From: CAYLLT01 sp964591605
GTDB taxonomy: Bacteria; Planctomycetota; Phycisphaerae; UBA1845; PWPN01
Assembly: GCA_964591605.1 (NCBI GenBank)
Contig: CAZQEN010000007.1
Span: forward strand, 1-48,278
Reading direction: 5' to 3'
DNA: 48,278 bases
Made by a program: the position numbers and the translations under genes. A model generated the notes under the pieces. The model had not been told where the DNA came from, did no database searches, and was given only the letters and a program-made list of their open reading frames with translations. Position 1 is the first letter of the stretch. Each line of letters opens with the position of its first letter. Below are positions 1 through 9,023 of this stretch, piece by piece.

Positions 1-47
1 ACACTGATAGAACCTCGACGTGGGGCGAGGCCCAGGAGAGGCGGGAG

Positions 48-974
48 ATGGGTATGAACCGCATCAGTCTGTGGATCATGATGGGGGTCGTGAGCGCGGT
101 TGCGGCAGTGCCGGCTCGGGCCGAGTTTTACCGTGATGTCGCCCGGGCCATGAGTCTGTTTGACTACCGGTTCTCCGGCGAGCGCAACCTGCTGGGCGAC
201 GGCTTTACCGTCAACGCCAATGCCTTCTACAACAACCGGCGGTTCAATTTCGGCTTCGCCGACCTGACCCTCAACGGCGCGGTGCTGCTCTCTGCCGACA
301 TCACGAAACGCGGGCTGCCCGCGTTTGAGTTCCGGGCCAACACGGGCGGCGGCGCCAACCCCCTCAGCTACGAGTTCAACCTCAACAACGGCATCCAGGA
401 TCTGACGGCCACCGGCAGCATTCTGGTGAACATGGACACCCGCATCAACTCTCTGGGCTTCTACGACCAGACGCTGCAGATCTCCAACCGCGGCACGTTC
501 GAGACGGACGGGTTCGGGGTGGTGGATGCGGGCACGCTCGATTTTGACGTCGGGCCGATCGACATCCACGGCAACGTGTTCGCCGACGCCCTGGCCGCTC
601 TCACCGAGCCGTTCTTCGCCGCGACGGGCGCGGAGAACCCGTTCGCCAAGTTCAGCGGGAAAGCGACCAAGGCGGCCGAAGCCAACCGCAAGGCGGAGGA
701 GCTGCGGGCCCGCATCGACTCCGGCGAGGTGCTCAGCGACGACGAGATCGCCGCGCTGGTGAACAACACGGTCCTGGCGGCGGTGCTGGGCGCCGAGCCC
801 GACAGCCGGCTGTTCAGCGGCCTCCTGATCCCTCCGGACCTGCTCGAAAAGACCGCCGGTGACAAGAGCACGCGTTCCATCACCATCACCGACCTGCCCG
901 AGCCGGGCGGCCTGGCCCTCCTGGCCGCAGGCCTGCCCCTGCTCCGGCGGCGACGCCCCAAAGTCCTGGCGTGA
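48..974 (+). CDS. PEP-CTERM sorted exported protein
   Basis: 308 aa. The N-terminus is a Sec signal peptide (hydrophobic stretch after MGMNRIS, Ala-rich cleavage region near residue 25). The C-terminus ends in PEPGG, a hydrophobic helix and an RRRR cluster (about residues 284-305), the tripartite PEP-CTERM sorting signal that in other bacteria is processed by an exosortase. The body shows no domain I recognise; its first half is rich in Asn, Gly and Phe and could be beta-rich. An AGGAG stands 9 bases before the ATG. The stop overlaps the GTG start of the next gene by four bases, so the two are probably translated together. No exosortase gene is in the window. The PEP-CTERM call is firm, the function unknown. 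Confidence 0.85.
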   Translation: MGMNRISLWIMMGVVSAVAAVPARAEFYRDVARAMSLFDYRFSGERNLLGDGFTVNANAFYNNRRFNFGFADLTLNGAVLLSADITKRGLPAFEFRANTGGGANPLSYEFNLNNGIQDLTATGSILVNMDTRINSLGFYDQTLQISNRGTFETDGFGVVDAGTLDFDVGPIDIHGNVFADALAALTEPFFAATGAENPFAKFSGKATKAAEANRKAEELRARIDSGEVLSDDEIAALVNNTVLAAVLGAEPDSRLFSGLLIPPDLLEKTAGDKSTRSITITDLPEPGGLALLAAGLPLLRRRRPKVLA

Positions 975-2098
975 AACACTCGATCGGTCAACCCAGGACC
1001 TCTCGACTTCTATTGAGAGGTTCTGGTCGCGCGCACGAGGCAGGGTGGCCCGGCCAGCCTGCCGCGGCGGTGCTCATCGCTCTGGCGTGGACGTTCACCG
1101 CTCCATCCGCCCGCGCCGCCCCGCCCGATGATCTGTCGCTCTCGATCCTGGGCCGATTCGCGCTGGACTGCCCGGTCTGCCGCCAGGCGTTCACCTCGCT
1201 CACCTGCACGCAAAGCAACACCCGGGCCGGCATCGACCGCGACCTGTTCCCCCGTGCCCTCGGGCCGCAGCCGGAGTTCTACCGCATCTCGACGTGCCCG
1301 AAGTGCGGTTACAGCGGTTACCCAACGGACTTTGACGCGGAGGTGAAGCTGCCCGCCGACTTCATCGACAAGGTGCGCCGGCATCCGCGGCTGACGCTGC
1401 CCGCGGGCTTTGCGCCCGAGAGCGACCCGCGCGAGCTCGACGCCTCCGTTCGCTACGCCCTGGCCGTCACGTGCTACGAGTGGCGCGGCCGGTCCGACGA
1501 GGCACTGGCCTGGCTGAACCTGCGGGCCTCCTGGATCGCCCGCGAGGAGGGCTCGGCCCTGACGCAGGATCCGCGGCTCGTGCGGGTCATGAGGTACATC
1601 GAACGCTGGCGGCCGCCGCTCGAGCCCGGCGGGAATCAGCTCGATGTCGAGATGCAACTGACCACACGCATGGGCGAGGCTCTGTCGGTCGGCGAGTTCA
1701 ACCGCTACCAGCGCCCGTACGTCGAGCTCGCCTGGGCCCTGATTCTGCGGCGTCACGGGGAGAACCTGCAGGCGGTGCCCGTGCTCGATCGGCTGCTTGA
1801 GACCGGGGCATTCGCCGAGCCGCTCCTGGGCGCGATCCAGCGGATGCGGGCGTCCGTCGACACGGAGCGCGGGCTCCAGATGAAGGCCCTCGAGCACTTC
1901 GAGCGGGCGGTGCGGGCCAACCAGATCGGTCCGGCCAACCGCGGCGCTGCCCTCTACCTGCTGGGAGAACTGTCCCGCCGCCTCGGGCGCGACGCCCAGG
2001 CGGTCGGCTGGTTCAACCGGGCCCTGGCCGTCGAGGGTCTCGACCCGAAGCTGGTCGGCTGGGCCCGCCTGCAGCGCAGCGTATCCCCCGTCCGGTGA
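971..2098 (+). CDS. DUF2225-like Cys-motif protein with TPR-like C-terminus
   Basis: 375 aa from a GTG that overlaps the preceding stop (GTGA). After an Arg-rich leader there is a hydrophobic segment ending SARA, which looks like a signal peptide with an unusually long N-region; a later GTG near 1069 could be the true start. Two Cys pairs, CPVC (about residue 67) and CPKCGY (about 109), match the layout of DUF2225 proteins and probably bind a metal. The C-terminal 200 residues are helical and resemble TPR repeats (for example the stretch around ALEHFERAV). DUF2225 proteins have no settled function; overlap with the PEP-CTERM gene suggests a shared envelope role, which is inference. Confidence 0.75.
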   Translation: MKHSIGQPRTSRLLLRGSGRAHEAGWPGQPAAAVLIALAWTFTAPSARAAPPDDLSLSILGRFALDCPVCRQAFTSLTCTQSNTRAGIDRDLFPRALGPQPEFYRISTCPKCGYSGYPTDFDAEVKLPADFIDKVRRHPRLTLPAGFAPESDPRELDASVRYALAVTCYEWRGRSDEALAWLNLRASWIAREEGSALTQDPRLVRVMRYIERWRPPLEPGGNQLDVEMQLTTRMGEALSVGEFNRYQRPYVELAWALILRRHGENLQAVPVLDRLLETGAFAEPLLGAIQRMRASVDTERGLQMKALEHFERAVRANQIGPANRGAALYLLGELSRRLGRDAQAVGWFNRALAVEGLDPKLVGWARLQRSVSPVR

Positions 2099-2132
2099 TC
2101 CGGATTCGCCCGCGGGACGAAAACCGGCGCGA

Positions 2133-3920
2133 TCACGTCAGGGAAGGCAGCGATCGGTAGGAGGTCTCGGAGCACTCGACCGGCAGCTCGACGGTGAACG
2201 CGGCACCGTGGCCCGGCTCGCTCTCCACGCGGATCGACCCGCCGAGCATCACCGCCAGTTCGCGGCTGATGGCCAGCCCCAGGCCCGTGCCGCTGTGCTC
2301 GCGCGTGACCGACGAATCGAGCTGGCGGAACTTCTCGAAGATCCGCTGCTGGTCTTCGCGGGCGATGCCCGGCCCATTGTCGAGCACGGCCAGGCGGACG
2401 CGGTCGCCTTCGCGGAGCGGCTCGGCAGTGAAACGGATATGCCCGCCCTCCGGCGTGTACTTCACCGCGTTGCTCAGGAGGTTGTAGAGGATCTGACGGA
2501 GCTTGCCGGCGTCGGAATTCATCATCGGCAGCGGCTCGTAAAGCTCCATCTCGAGGGTCTGCTGCTTCTTGTCGGCGAGTGGACGCATGAAGTCCGCCAG
2601 CGCCTCGCAGAGGTCCCGCAAGGAGAACACCGTCCGGTGCAGTTCGATCCGGCCGGCCTCGATCTTGGCCAGGTCGAGCAGGTCGTTGATGATCTCCAGA
2701 AGCATCCGCCCGCTGGTGAGAATGTTGTTGGCGTAGCGGGCCGCCCGGGCGGTGTCGATCGGTCCGTCCGCCCCCAGGCCGTCCCGGAGCAGGTCCGCAA
2801 AACCGATGATCGAGGTCAGCGGTGTGCGCAGCTCGTGACTCACGTTGGCCAGGAACTCGCTCTTGAGCCGGTTCGACTCGTACAGGGTGACATTCGTCTC
2901 GGCCAGCTCACCCAGCCGCGTGTCCAGCGAGCGGTTGATCGATTCGAGCTCGATCCGCGAACGCTCGAGCTGCCCGAGCATGTCGTTGAACGCCGTTCCG
3001 AGCTCCTCGTATTCATCGCCGGTCTCAATCTGGGCGCGGGCCGACAGGTCGCCCTGCGTGATCTGCTCGGCCAGGCCGCGCAGCTCGCGGACCGGTGCGA
3101 GAATCAGCTTCTGGGTGATCAGATAGAACACCAGGATCGCCAGGAAGCCGGCGAGAACGCCCGCCAGCACGACGACGAGCCGGATCACCCACAGGGCCTG
3201 GTCCTTGGGCTTGGGCAGCTTGACGTCGACGATGCCCACCAGCGGACGGCCGACCGCGCCCGCCTCCTGCCCGCGAATCGCCAGAATGTAGCGGTATGTC
3301 GTGGGTTCGCCGGGGTTCTTCTCCGTGAAGGAGAGGCCGCTGACCTTCTCGTCGGTGGTCATCTTTCGGACGGCCTCCTGCTGGCTCGCGTCCAGTTTCG
3401 GGTACGGGGCGTCAATCACCCGGGCGAGCTGCGTCACCACGTCTTCCGCATTCGTCAGCGCTTTCTCCCGGGCCTCCTTCGGAATGGCGTACCAGGCGAG
3501 GGCCCCCACTTCGAGCGGCTCGATGCTGGACATGAAGGGTGCAAGCCGTCTGGCCCACTTGATCGGCCGGCGGAGTTGGGCCGCCGCCTGCAGTTGGGCG
3601 GCGCTGGCCAGGGCGGTCGGCGAAACGAGGATCAACTGCGGCGGACCGCACGACAGCTTGAGCGGCTCGCTGTTGACGCGCCACCACTGATTCAGCAGGG
3701 ACTGCTGGCGGAACCAATCGGTGCTCCGCGGATCGACGCCCGCCGCGTGGGCCAGCAGGGCCATGCTTCGCGCCTGCTGAACATTGCGGTCGTGGACGAG
3801 CTGTTCGAGGACCCACCACGGGACGAACAGGGCCGCGCCGATGATGAGCGCGACGGCCAGGCCGAAGAGCAGCCGGCATTTTGCCGCGAGCGAGACGTGA
3901 AACAGGCCATGGTCCGACAT
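2133..3920 (-). CDS. Membrane-bound sensor histidine kinase with HAMP domain
   Basis: 595 aa from the ATG at 3920 (MSDHGLF); a TTG 13 codons upstream is possible but less likely. Order: TM helix near residues 12-35, a periplasmic sensor region to about 240, second TM helix, HAMP linker (PVRELRGLAEQI), coiled coil, HisKA with phospho-acceptor His362 in SHELRTPLTS, then an HATPase_c domain with N box NAVKYTPEGG, G1 DNGPGI and G2 GTGLGLAI. All catalytic boxes are intact. It should autophosphorylate and pass phosphate to a response regulator, but no receiver-domain gene is nearby, so it is an orphan kinase. It is transcribed divergently from the AsmA-like gene; the gap contains the perfect palindrome AAAGCCGGCTTT (3959-3970). 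Confidence 0.93.
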   Translation of the reverse strand: MSDHGLFHVSLAAKCRLLFGLAVALIIGAALFVPWWVLEQLVHDRNVQQARSMALLAHAAGVDPRSTDWFRQQSLLNQWWRVNSEPLKLSCGPPQLILVSPTALASAAQLQAAAQLRRPIKWARRLAPFMSSIEPLEVGALAWYAIPKEAREKALTNAEDVVTQLARVIDAPYPKLDASQQEAVRKMTTDEKVSGLSFTEKNPGEPTTYRYILAIRGQEAGAVGRPLVGIVDVKLPKPKDQALWVIRLVVVLAGVLAGFLAILVFYLITQKLILAPVRELRGLAEQITQGDLSARAQIETGDEYEELGTAFNDMLGQLERSRIELESINRSLDTRLGELAETNVTLYESNRLKSEFLANVSHELRTPLTSIIGFADLLRDGLGADGPIDTARAARYANNILTSGRMLLEIINDLLDLAKIEAGRIELHRTVFSLRDLCEALADFMRPLADKKQQTLEMELYEPLPMMNSDAGKLRQILYNLLSNAVKYTPEGGHIRFTAEPLREGDRVRLAVLDNGPGIAREDQQRIFEKFRQLDSSVTREHSGTGLGLAISRELAVMLGGSIRVESEPGHGAAFTVELPVECSETSYRSLPSLT

Positions 3921-3958
3921 CGCCGGGTATTGTAACCCCAAATGAAAGCCGGAAACCA

Positions 3959-3970
3959 AAAGCCGGCTTT
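3959..3970. repeat. Palindrome and AAAGCC-type repeats in the divergent promoter region
   Basis: The 80-base gap between the histidine kinase and the AsmA-like gene holds the perfect 12-base palindrome AAAGCCGGCTTT, flanked by related pieces (AAAGCCGGAAACC before it, GGCTTTTCGG after it, and TTTGGC twice). It could be an operator for the divergent pair or one more dispersed intergenic repeat. I cannot tell which from one copy. Confidence 0.5.
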
Positions 3971-4003
3971 GGCTTTTCGGCGTTTGGCTCTTACAGTGTT
4001 GTG

Positions 4004-5563
4004 ATGTGGCAGAAACGGGGCCTGGTGGCGGTTCTCCTCTTCGTGGTGATCGGCTCGACGGTGGGCACGACCGTCGGCCTGGGGGTGTACTACCGGAGCG
4101 ACGCGTACCGGCGCGATGTGGAGCAGAACCTCAACCAGTTTTTCGGTCTGCCCGTGGATATCGGCGGCGTCCGCCCCCACACGCTGACCGCTCGCCGTCT
4201 GACGCAGATCGACATCTGGCTGCCCGACCGGCGGGCGCAGGTCTTTGACTGCCCCACCGCCGTCTGGGACGCCCAAGGCGCCGAGGGCCACGCGGGGGCG
4301 GCCATCCACGTCCACGCCCCCATGCTGTTGATCGGCGCCGACGACTGGCTCCGGGACGACTACATGCGAGTGCTCCGGGCCAGCATCGCCCATGATTTTC
4401 GGGAAATGAACATCCGGGAGGTCATCTTCCACCAGGCCCGCATCCGCTGGCAGCGGCGCGACGTGCAGATCGGCGCCGACGGGGTTGAAGGCACGGTGAC
4501 TTTCGCCCCCGATGGCTCCGGGGAGGCCCACTTCATCGCCCAGTCGCTCAACGGGTTGCCCGTGGGCGAGCCCATCGAGATTCGTGCCCGGCTCTCCCCG
4601 ACCGAGCCCGAGTTCATCCCGGAGGTGACGCTGACCGTGCCGACCCTGCCGCTGAGCGGCCTGGGGCTCGACGGGCTGTTCCACGGAGCGATCACGCAGG
4701 GCTCCTTCGCGGGAACCATCACAGTCAGGCCGTCGGCGTCGGGCGACACCGTCATCCTGCAGGGGGCGGCCCGGCAGATTCCGTTGCAGGAGGTGACGCG
4801 CCGGCTTCGGGCCGGACCGATCGTCGGGCAGATCGACCTGAGCATCGAGCAGGCCCGGCTGCGGGGCCGCGATCTGGAATCGGTCGAGTTCAACGGGCAG
4901 GTGCGCGAGCTCGAGGTCAACTCGCTGGCCCCGTACCTGGATTTGCCTCAAATTGGAGGCAAGCTGCGCCTGCGGCTGCACAACGGGCTGGTCCGCGGCC
5001 GTTCCATCGAGCGCCTCACCGCGACGGGGGAATGGACGGGGGCTTCGCTGGAAGCTCTCGCGCAGGCGGTGCTTCACCGCGGCGGGATCCGCGGGCAACT
5101 GCGCCTCAGCATCAACTCGCTCACCATCGAGAGCGGCGAGATCGCCGGGGCCGACGTCGATCTGTCGGCGGTGCCCCCATCGGGCGGACGGGGCACCATC
5201 CAGCGGGATCTGCTCTCGCACCTGATGCAGCAGCAGCTCGGGCTGAACCTCCCGGACCAGCTTTTACCAGCAGAGGTGGAATTCGTGCAGATCGGGGCCA
5301 AGATCATCGTGGAAGGCGGGCAGCTTCGCGTGATGAGCCTGGCGGGCCCGGCCGGCCCCGCCATGATCACGGCGCGCGTCTTCGGACAGCTTGTGCCGCT
5401 GCTGGGCGGGGTCGATCAGCGTTTCGAGCTCAGGCCGCTCATGGAGCGCTGGCGCGAGCCGCTCTCGGAGCTGCGCACGCGCGTGCAGCGGCATCTGGCC
5501 TCCCCGGCCAGTCGTCCGGCCGCAACCCTGCCGGTTCCGCCGGTCAGGTCGCCGTCCCGGTAA
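4004..5563 (+). CDS. AsmA/YdbH-like inner-membrane-anchored protein
   Basis: 519 aa. One N-terminal TM helix (about residues 6-27, VAVLLFVVIGSTVG) is followed by a long beta-rich region ending in a Pro/Arg-rich tail. The layout, with repeated short beta segments such as ITVRPS and LRLRLHNG, resembles the periplasm-spanning AsmA/TamB/YdbH group implicated in lipid traffic between membranes in Gram-negative bacteria. Assignment is by architecture; I do not see a diagnostic motif. The ATG at 4004 follows an in-frame GTG at 4001; either could be used. Its 3' end overlaps the 3' end of the convergent small lipoprotein gene by 20 bases. Confidence 0.6.
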   Translation: MWQKRGLVAVLLFVVIGSTVGTTVGLGVYYRSDAYRRDVEQNLNQFFGLPVDIGGVRPHTLTARRLTQIDIWLPDRRAQVFDCPTAVWDAQGAEGHAGAAIHVHAPMLLIGADDWLRDDYMRVLRASIAHDFREMNIREVIFHQARIRWQRRDVQIGADGVEGTVTFAPDGSGEAHFIAQSLNGLPVGEPIEIRARLSPTEPEFIPEVTLTVPTLPLSGLGLDGLFHGAITQGSFAGTITVRPSASGDTVILQGAARQIPLQEVTRRLRAGPIVGQIDLSIEQARLRGRDLESVEFNGQVRELEVNSLAPYLDLPQIGGKLRLRLHNGLVRGRSIERLTATGEWTGASLEALAQAVLHRGGIRGQLRLSINSLTIESGEIAGADVDLSAVPPSGGRGTIQRDLLSHLMQQQLGLNLPDQLLPAEVEFVQIGAKIIVEGGQLRVMSLAGPAGPAMITARVFGQLVPLLGGVDQRFELRPLMERWREPLSELRTRVQRHLASPASRPAATLPVPPVRSPSR

Positions 5564-5723
5564 CCACGGATGTGACGAACAGGCTGATCAGCGTCTGGAT
5601 GACGGTCTGGATGCTGGTCTGGGCCAGGCCCTGAAGGGTGGTCGTGCTGTAACAACCGCTGCCGAACAGGCAGGCCCCGCCCGCCACCAGCAACAGCGTC
5701 TTCGTGATTCGTGCGCCGCGCAT
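5544..5723 (-). CDS. Small putative lipoprotein
   Basis: 59 aa. AGAGGAG lies 5 bases before the ATG at 5723; an in-frame GTG at 5729 abuts the Shine-Dalgarno sequence and so is unlikely to be the start. A basic N-region (MRGARITK) and hydrophobic core lead to Cys24 in FGSGC, a loose lipobox because position -3 is Gly. The mature part is about 36 residues, Thr/Gln-rich then hydrophobic (LISLFVTSVV). This short Cys-Tyr-Ser-Thr-Thr protein may sit in either membrane. No domain recognised. The strong ribosome-binding site and signal sequence make it a real gene despite its size. Confidence 0.65.
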   Translation of the reverse strand: MRGARITKTLLLVAGGACLFGSGCYSTTTLQGLAQTSIQTVIQTLISLFVTSVVTGTAT

Positions 5724-6124
5724 CGGCACTCCTCTGCTGTCGTGTGTCCACTCTGTCCCGGCGTCACGGTTTCCGGGACACCGCCGCGGGGATCATAACC
5801 GATTCTGGGACTAACAGCCCAGCCGGGCATCGGGTCGAAGCCATGCCCGCAGAGGGCCGCCGGCGGAAGCCCGAGCGTCAGCGAGTGGGCCTGATCCTCG
5901 AACGGATCAACGCAAGGCCTCCCGACGTACGTCGGGACTCGGGGTTCTGAGGGTTGCCGCATCCTGCTCTGCCTGAACTGGCACGGACCTCGAGCCGCAC
6001 GGGCGATGACTCCGTGTTGTCGCCGGGGGCCAGTTGCGTTAGCGTATACAGGCGCGGAGAGGTGGACCGGGCGCGCGGGCGTGGCCCTGGCGCCCGAATT
6101 GGACGTTCCACTTGGGAGACGCAT
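5724..6124. other. Intergenic region with an 18-base palindrome
   Basis: About 400 bases with no convincing gene. It contains the perfect palindrome TCCCGACGTACGTCGGGA at 5920-5937 and, just before it, GAGCGTCAGCGAG (about 5873-5885), both of which look like dispersed intergenic repeat pieces. The last bases before 6125 (CACTTGGGAGACGCAT) provide a Shine-Dalgarno-like GGGAG for the oxidoreductase. Reading frames through here lack start signals and code-like composition. Confidence 0.6.
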
Positions 6125-7397
6125 ATGAAACGGCGTGATTTCCTCCGCACCACGGCCGGCCTGGCCGCCGGTCTGTCTCTGCACCGCCTCCGCCCCGGCC
6201 GGGCCGCGCAAAACGCCGCCCGCCCCGCCCGACTGGGGGCGAATGAGAAGGCACAGGTGGCGTTTATCGGAGCGGGCGGCCGCGGGCGGCACCTCATGGC
6301 CGGCGAGAACCTCGCCGAACACGCCACCATCATCGCGGTGGCCGACTGCTTCCTGCCCCAGATCGACGAGGCCGCCAGGGTCGTGCCCGGCAGCGACCGG
6401 TGGACCCGATACCAGGACTACCGCAAGCTGCTCGACAAGGAAAAGCTCGACGCGGTATACGTGCCGACGACCACCCATGCCCGCGCGCTCATTGCCATTC
6501 ATGCGATGCAGGCGGGTCTGGATGTCTACGCCGAAAAGCCCGTGTGCCTGACCATCGCCGAGGGGCGCGTCCTGGTNNNNNNNNNNCGTCTTCCAGGTCG
6601 GCACGCAGCAGCGTTCGATCCCCAGCAACGTCTACGCCAGCCGTCTTGTCCGTGAGGGGGCCATCGGGAAGATTAAAGAAGTTCGGGCCTGCAACTTCAT
6701 CGCCCCGGCCGTCTGGGAACCCAAGCCCGGCCAGCCGGTCCCCGAGGGCCTCGACTGGGAGATGTGGTGCAACCAGACGGAGCTGCGCCCGTATCACCCC
6801 GACCTTCACCGGCGCTGGGCCATCTGGCGCGATTATGACGGCGGCGGCCAGTCGTGGGGCGTTACCGGCTGGGGCACGCACGCCCTGGATCAGGTGCAGT
6901 GCGCCCTGGGCACGAGCGACACGGGCCCGGTTGAGATCTGGGCGGACGCTCCCGGCCCCGAGGGCAAGGTCACGATGAAGTACGCCAACGGCACGCTGCT
7001 GAAAATGCACGGCCCCAAGCGCGACCTGGCCGACCTGGGCGCGATCTTCAAGGGCGAAAACGGCACCATCGAGATCAAACGGGGCTCGTTCTGGACCGAC
7101 CGGCCCGAACTGTACGAGAAGCAGCCCACCACGCTGCCCGCCAACGTGCCGGGCGAATGCAAGTGGCATTTCGACAACTTCTTCGAGTGCATCCGCAGCC
7201 GCAAGCTGCCCAATGCCGACATCGAGATCGCCCACCGCTCGACGACCGTGTGCTACCTGGTCAACATCTGCCGGGAACTGGGCCGCAAGCTGGAGTGGGA
7301 CCCCAAGGCCGAGCGCTTCGTGAACGACGAGGAGGCCGACAAGCTCCTCTCTCGCCCGCGTCGGAAGGGGTACGAACTCCCGGCAGAGATTGCATGA
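6125..7397 (+). CDS. Gfo/Idh/MocA family oxidoreductase, Tat-exported, interrupted by assembly gap
   Basis: NAD(P)-dependent sugar or polyol dehydrogenase family. The N-terminus MKRRDFLRTTAG is a twin-arginine signal. The Rossmann fingerprint VAFIGAGGRGRH follows at about residue 43, then EKP at 137-139 (catalytic Lys138) and, after the gap, WGTHALDQ with the conserved His and Asp. The C-terminal half is the substrate-binding fold. The reading frame shifts by one base across the 10 Ns, yet both halves are family-typical, so the gene is almost surely intact in the organism and the gap length is wrong. It overlaps or abuts the epimerase gene (ATGA at 7394) and is probably co-transcribed with it. 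Substrate unknown. Confidence 0.9.
6577..6586. other. Assembly gap of 10 Ns
   Basis: Ten N bases interrupt the oxidoreductase gene just after EGRVLV and before VFQVGTQQRS. For the frame to be continuous the real gap must be a multiple of three. Relatives usually have several residues between these motifs, so the true missing sequence is probably longer than 10 bases; that is inference from the family. Confidence 0.98.
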
Positions 7398-7414
7398 AGT
7401 CGAAGGATGAAGCC

Positions 7415-8377
7415 ATGAATCGACGCCAGTTTCTCAAAGCGGCCGGGGTCGGGGCGGCGGCGATGATGATTCCTTCCGGCGCGGCGGGCCAGGAAACAAG
7501 GCCCCAGGAACTGCCGCTGCGCGAGAAGGCCCGGCGAAACATCAAGCTGGGTATCTTCACCAGCGTGTACGCGGGGCTGCCCCTCGAACAGGCCGCCCGC
7601 CGGATGCACGACGACGGCTTCTCATGCGTCGTGCTGCAATGCCATTTCAAGGACGTCCAGTTCGACCCGCTCAAGCCGGACTGGGAAGCGCTCGACAGGA
7701 TCACCGCCGAGCTCAAGAAGAACGATCTGGAGGTCGCGGGGCTCTACGGCTACTACAACGTCATCGACCCCAAGCCCGAGCGGCTTCAGGAGGGGCAGGC
7801 ACGCTTCGAGGCACTGGCGAAATACTGGAAGCGCTTCGGTTCGCCGATCATCTCGACCGAGACCGGCTCGTACGACCTTGAATCGCAGTTTGCCGACCAC
7901 CCGAAGAACCACGCGGAGGAGGGCTACAGCGCGGTGCGCGGCGCGTTCCAGCACCTGGTCCGGGTCTGCCAGAAGACCGCGGCCGTCGTGGCCATCGAGC
8001 CCTACTGGCACAACTGCATCGATTCAATCGAGAAAGCCGAGCGGCTTTTCAGGGACGTGCCTTCGCCCTCGCTCAAGCTCACCATGGACCCCTGTAATTA
8101 CTTCCGCAATTCGCAGATCCCGATGATGGGCGAGATGCTCGACGAGATGTTCAAGCGGCTGGGTTCTCAGGTGGTCATCGCCCATGCTAAGGACATCCGG
8201 GTCACCGACACCGGCCAGGACCACCCGGCCGCCGGCAGGGGATCCCTCGACTATCCGCGCTACCTGCGGCATCTCGCCAGGCTCGACCGCCCGATTCACC
8301 TCATCATCGAGCACCTCGAGCTCGCCGACGTGCCCCGGGCCCGCGACTATGTGAAAGCCCAAATGGAAAAGATCTGA
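7415..8377 (+). CDS. Sugar phosphate isomerase/epimerase (AP endonuclease 2-like TIM barrel), Tat-exported
   Basis: 320 aa from the ATG at 7415, which has AAGGA upstream at good spacing; the ATG at 7394 overlapping the previous stop would add seven residues. MNRRQFLKAAG is a Tat signal. The rest is a xylose-isomerase-like TIM barrel with likely metal ligands in AIEPYW (Glu), TMDPCNYF (Asp), IAHAKDI (His) and IIEHLE (Glu). Such proteins isomerise or epimerise sugars or inosose-type polyols. Placement right behind a Tat-exported MocA-type dehydrogenase suggests the two act in turn on one periplasmic sugar derivative. The actual substrate cannot be read from sequence. Confidence 0.88.
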   Translation: MNRRQFLKAAGVGAAAMMIPSGAAGQETRPQELPLREKARRNIKLGIFTSVYAGLPLEQAARRMHDDGFSCVVLQCHFKDVQFDPLKPDWEALDRITAELKKNDLEVAGLYGYYNVIDPKPERLQEGQARFEALAKYWKRFGSPIISTETGSYDLESQFADHPKNHAEEGYSAVRGAFQHLVRVCQKTAAVVAIEPYWHNCIDSIEKAERLFRDVPSPSLKLTMDPCNYFRNSQIPMMGEMLDEMFKRLGSQVVIAHAKDIRVTDTGQDHPAAGRGSLDYPRYLRHLARLDRPIHLIIEHLELADVPRARDYVKAQMEKI

Positions 8378-8417
8378 ACCCTTGTTTACGATAGAAGGAG
8401 GGATCGGGGGCAGCGGG

Positions 8418-9023
8418 ATGGGTTCACGGCTTCAGGATGCGTTGATGGAAGCGGATCGGCAGGCCGAGCATCAGGGCTATGTCTGGCACACGCTGCGCCG
8501 GGTGGCGGGGGAACTCGATCGACTGGGCATCCCCTACGTGATCGTGGGGGGAATCGCTCTGCAGCATCACCGTCTCCAGCGATCGACACAGGATGTGGGT
8601 TTTCTCATTGGCTCACTGCCTGACCTGGAGCGCGTGCACGCCGCGCTCGTCGGACGCGGTTTTCACCGCAAGGGCCCTCAGAGCCGCCACCTGCGCGACG
8701 ATGTCACCCGCGTGCGAGTTGAGTTCCTGATCGGGGGCGAGTACCCCGGCGACGGCAGACCCAAGCCCGTCCGATTCCCCAAACCGCAGGACGTGTCCGA
8801 GCCGTCCGAGGAAGGGCTGCAATTCGTGAATCTCCGGACGCTGATCGAGCTGAAGCTGGCCAGTGCCCGGTCCGCCCTCCACCGCATCAAAGATCGCTCC
8901 GACGTCCTGGAACTGATTCACCTCTTTTCGCTTCCTGACGACTACGCGGACCGACTCGACCCGTACGTGCAGCAGGATTTCCGCGAGCTGGCGGCCCTGC
9001 CGCCGCCGTCAGAGCCGGATTAA
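8418..9023 (+). CDS. Nucleotidyltransferase-fold protein with altered active site
   Basis: 201 aa from the ATG at 8418; AAGGAGGG sits 15 bases upstream, farther than ideal, and a TTG at 8382 is a weak alternative. The sequence VIVGGIALQHH...RSTQDVGFLI is the GG/DxD region of MNT/AbiEii-type nucleotidyltransferases, followed by GGEYPGDGRPKPV and an ELKLAS...DVLELI helix region, typical of a family common in planctomycetes. The usual second Asp of DxD is Gly61 (Asp59 kept), and the third carboxylate is Glu in VRVEFLI. It may therefore be catalytically weak or inactive. No partner toxin or antitoxin gene is adjacent. Confidence 0.7.
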   Translation: MGSRLQDALMEADRQAEHQGYVWHTLRRVAGELDRLGIPYVIVGGIALQHHRLQRSTQDVGFLIGSLPDLERVHAALVGRGFHRKGPQSRHLRDDVTRVRVEFLIGGEYPGDGRPKPVRFPKPQDVSEPSEEGLQFVNLRTLIELKLASARSALHRIKDRSDVLELIHLFSLPDDYADRLDPYVQQDFRELAALPPPSEPD

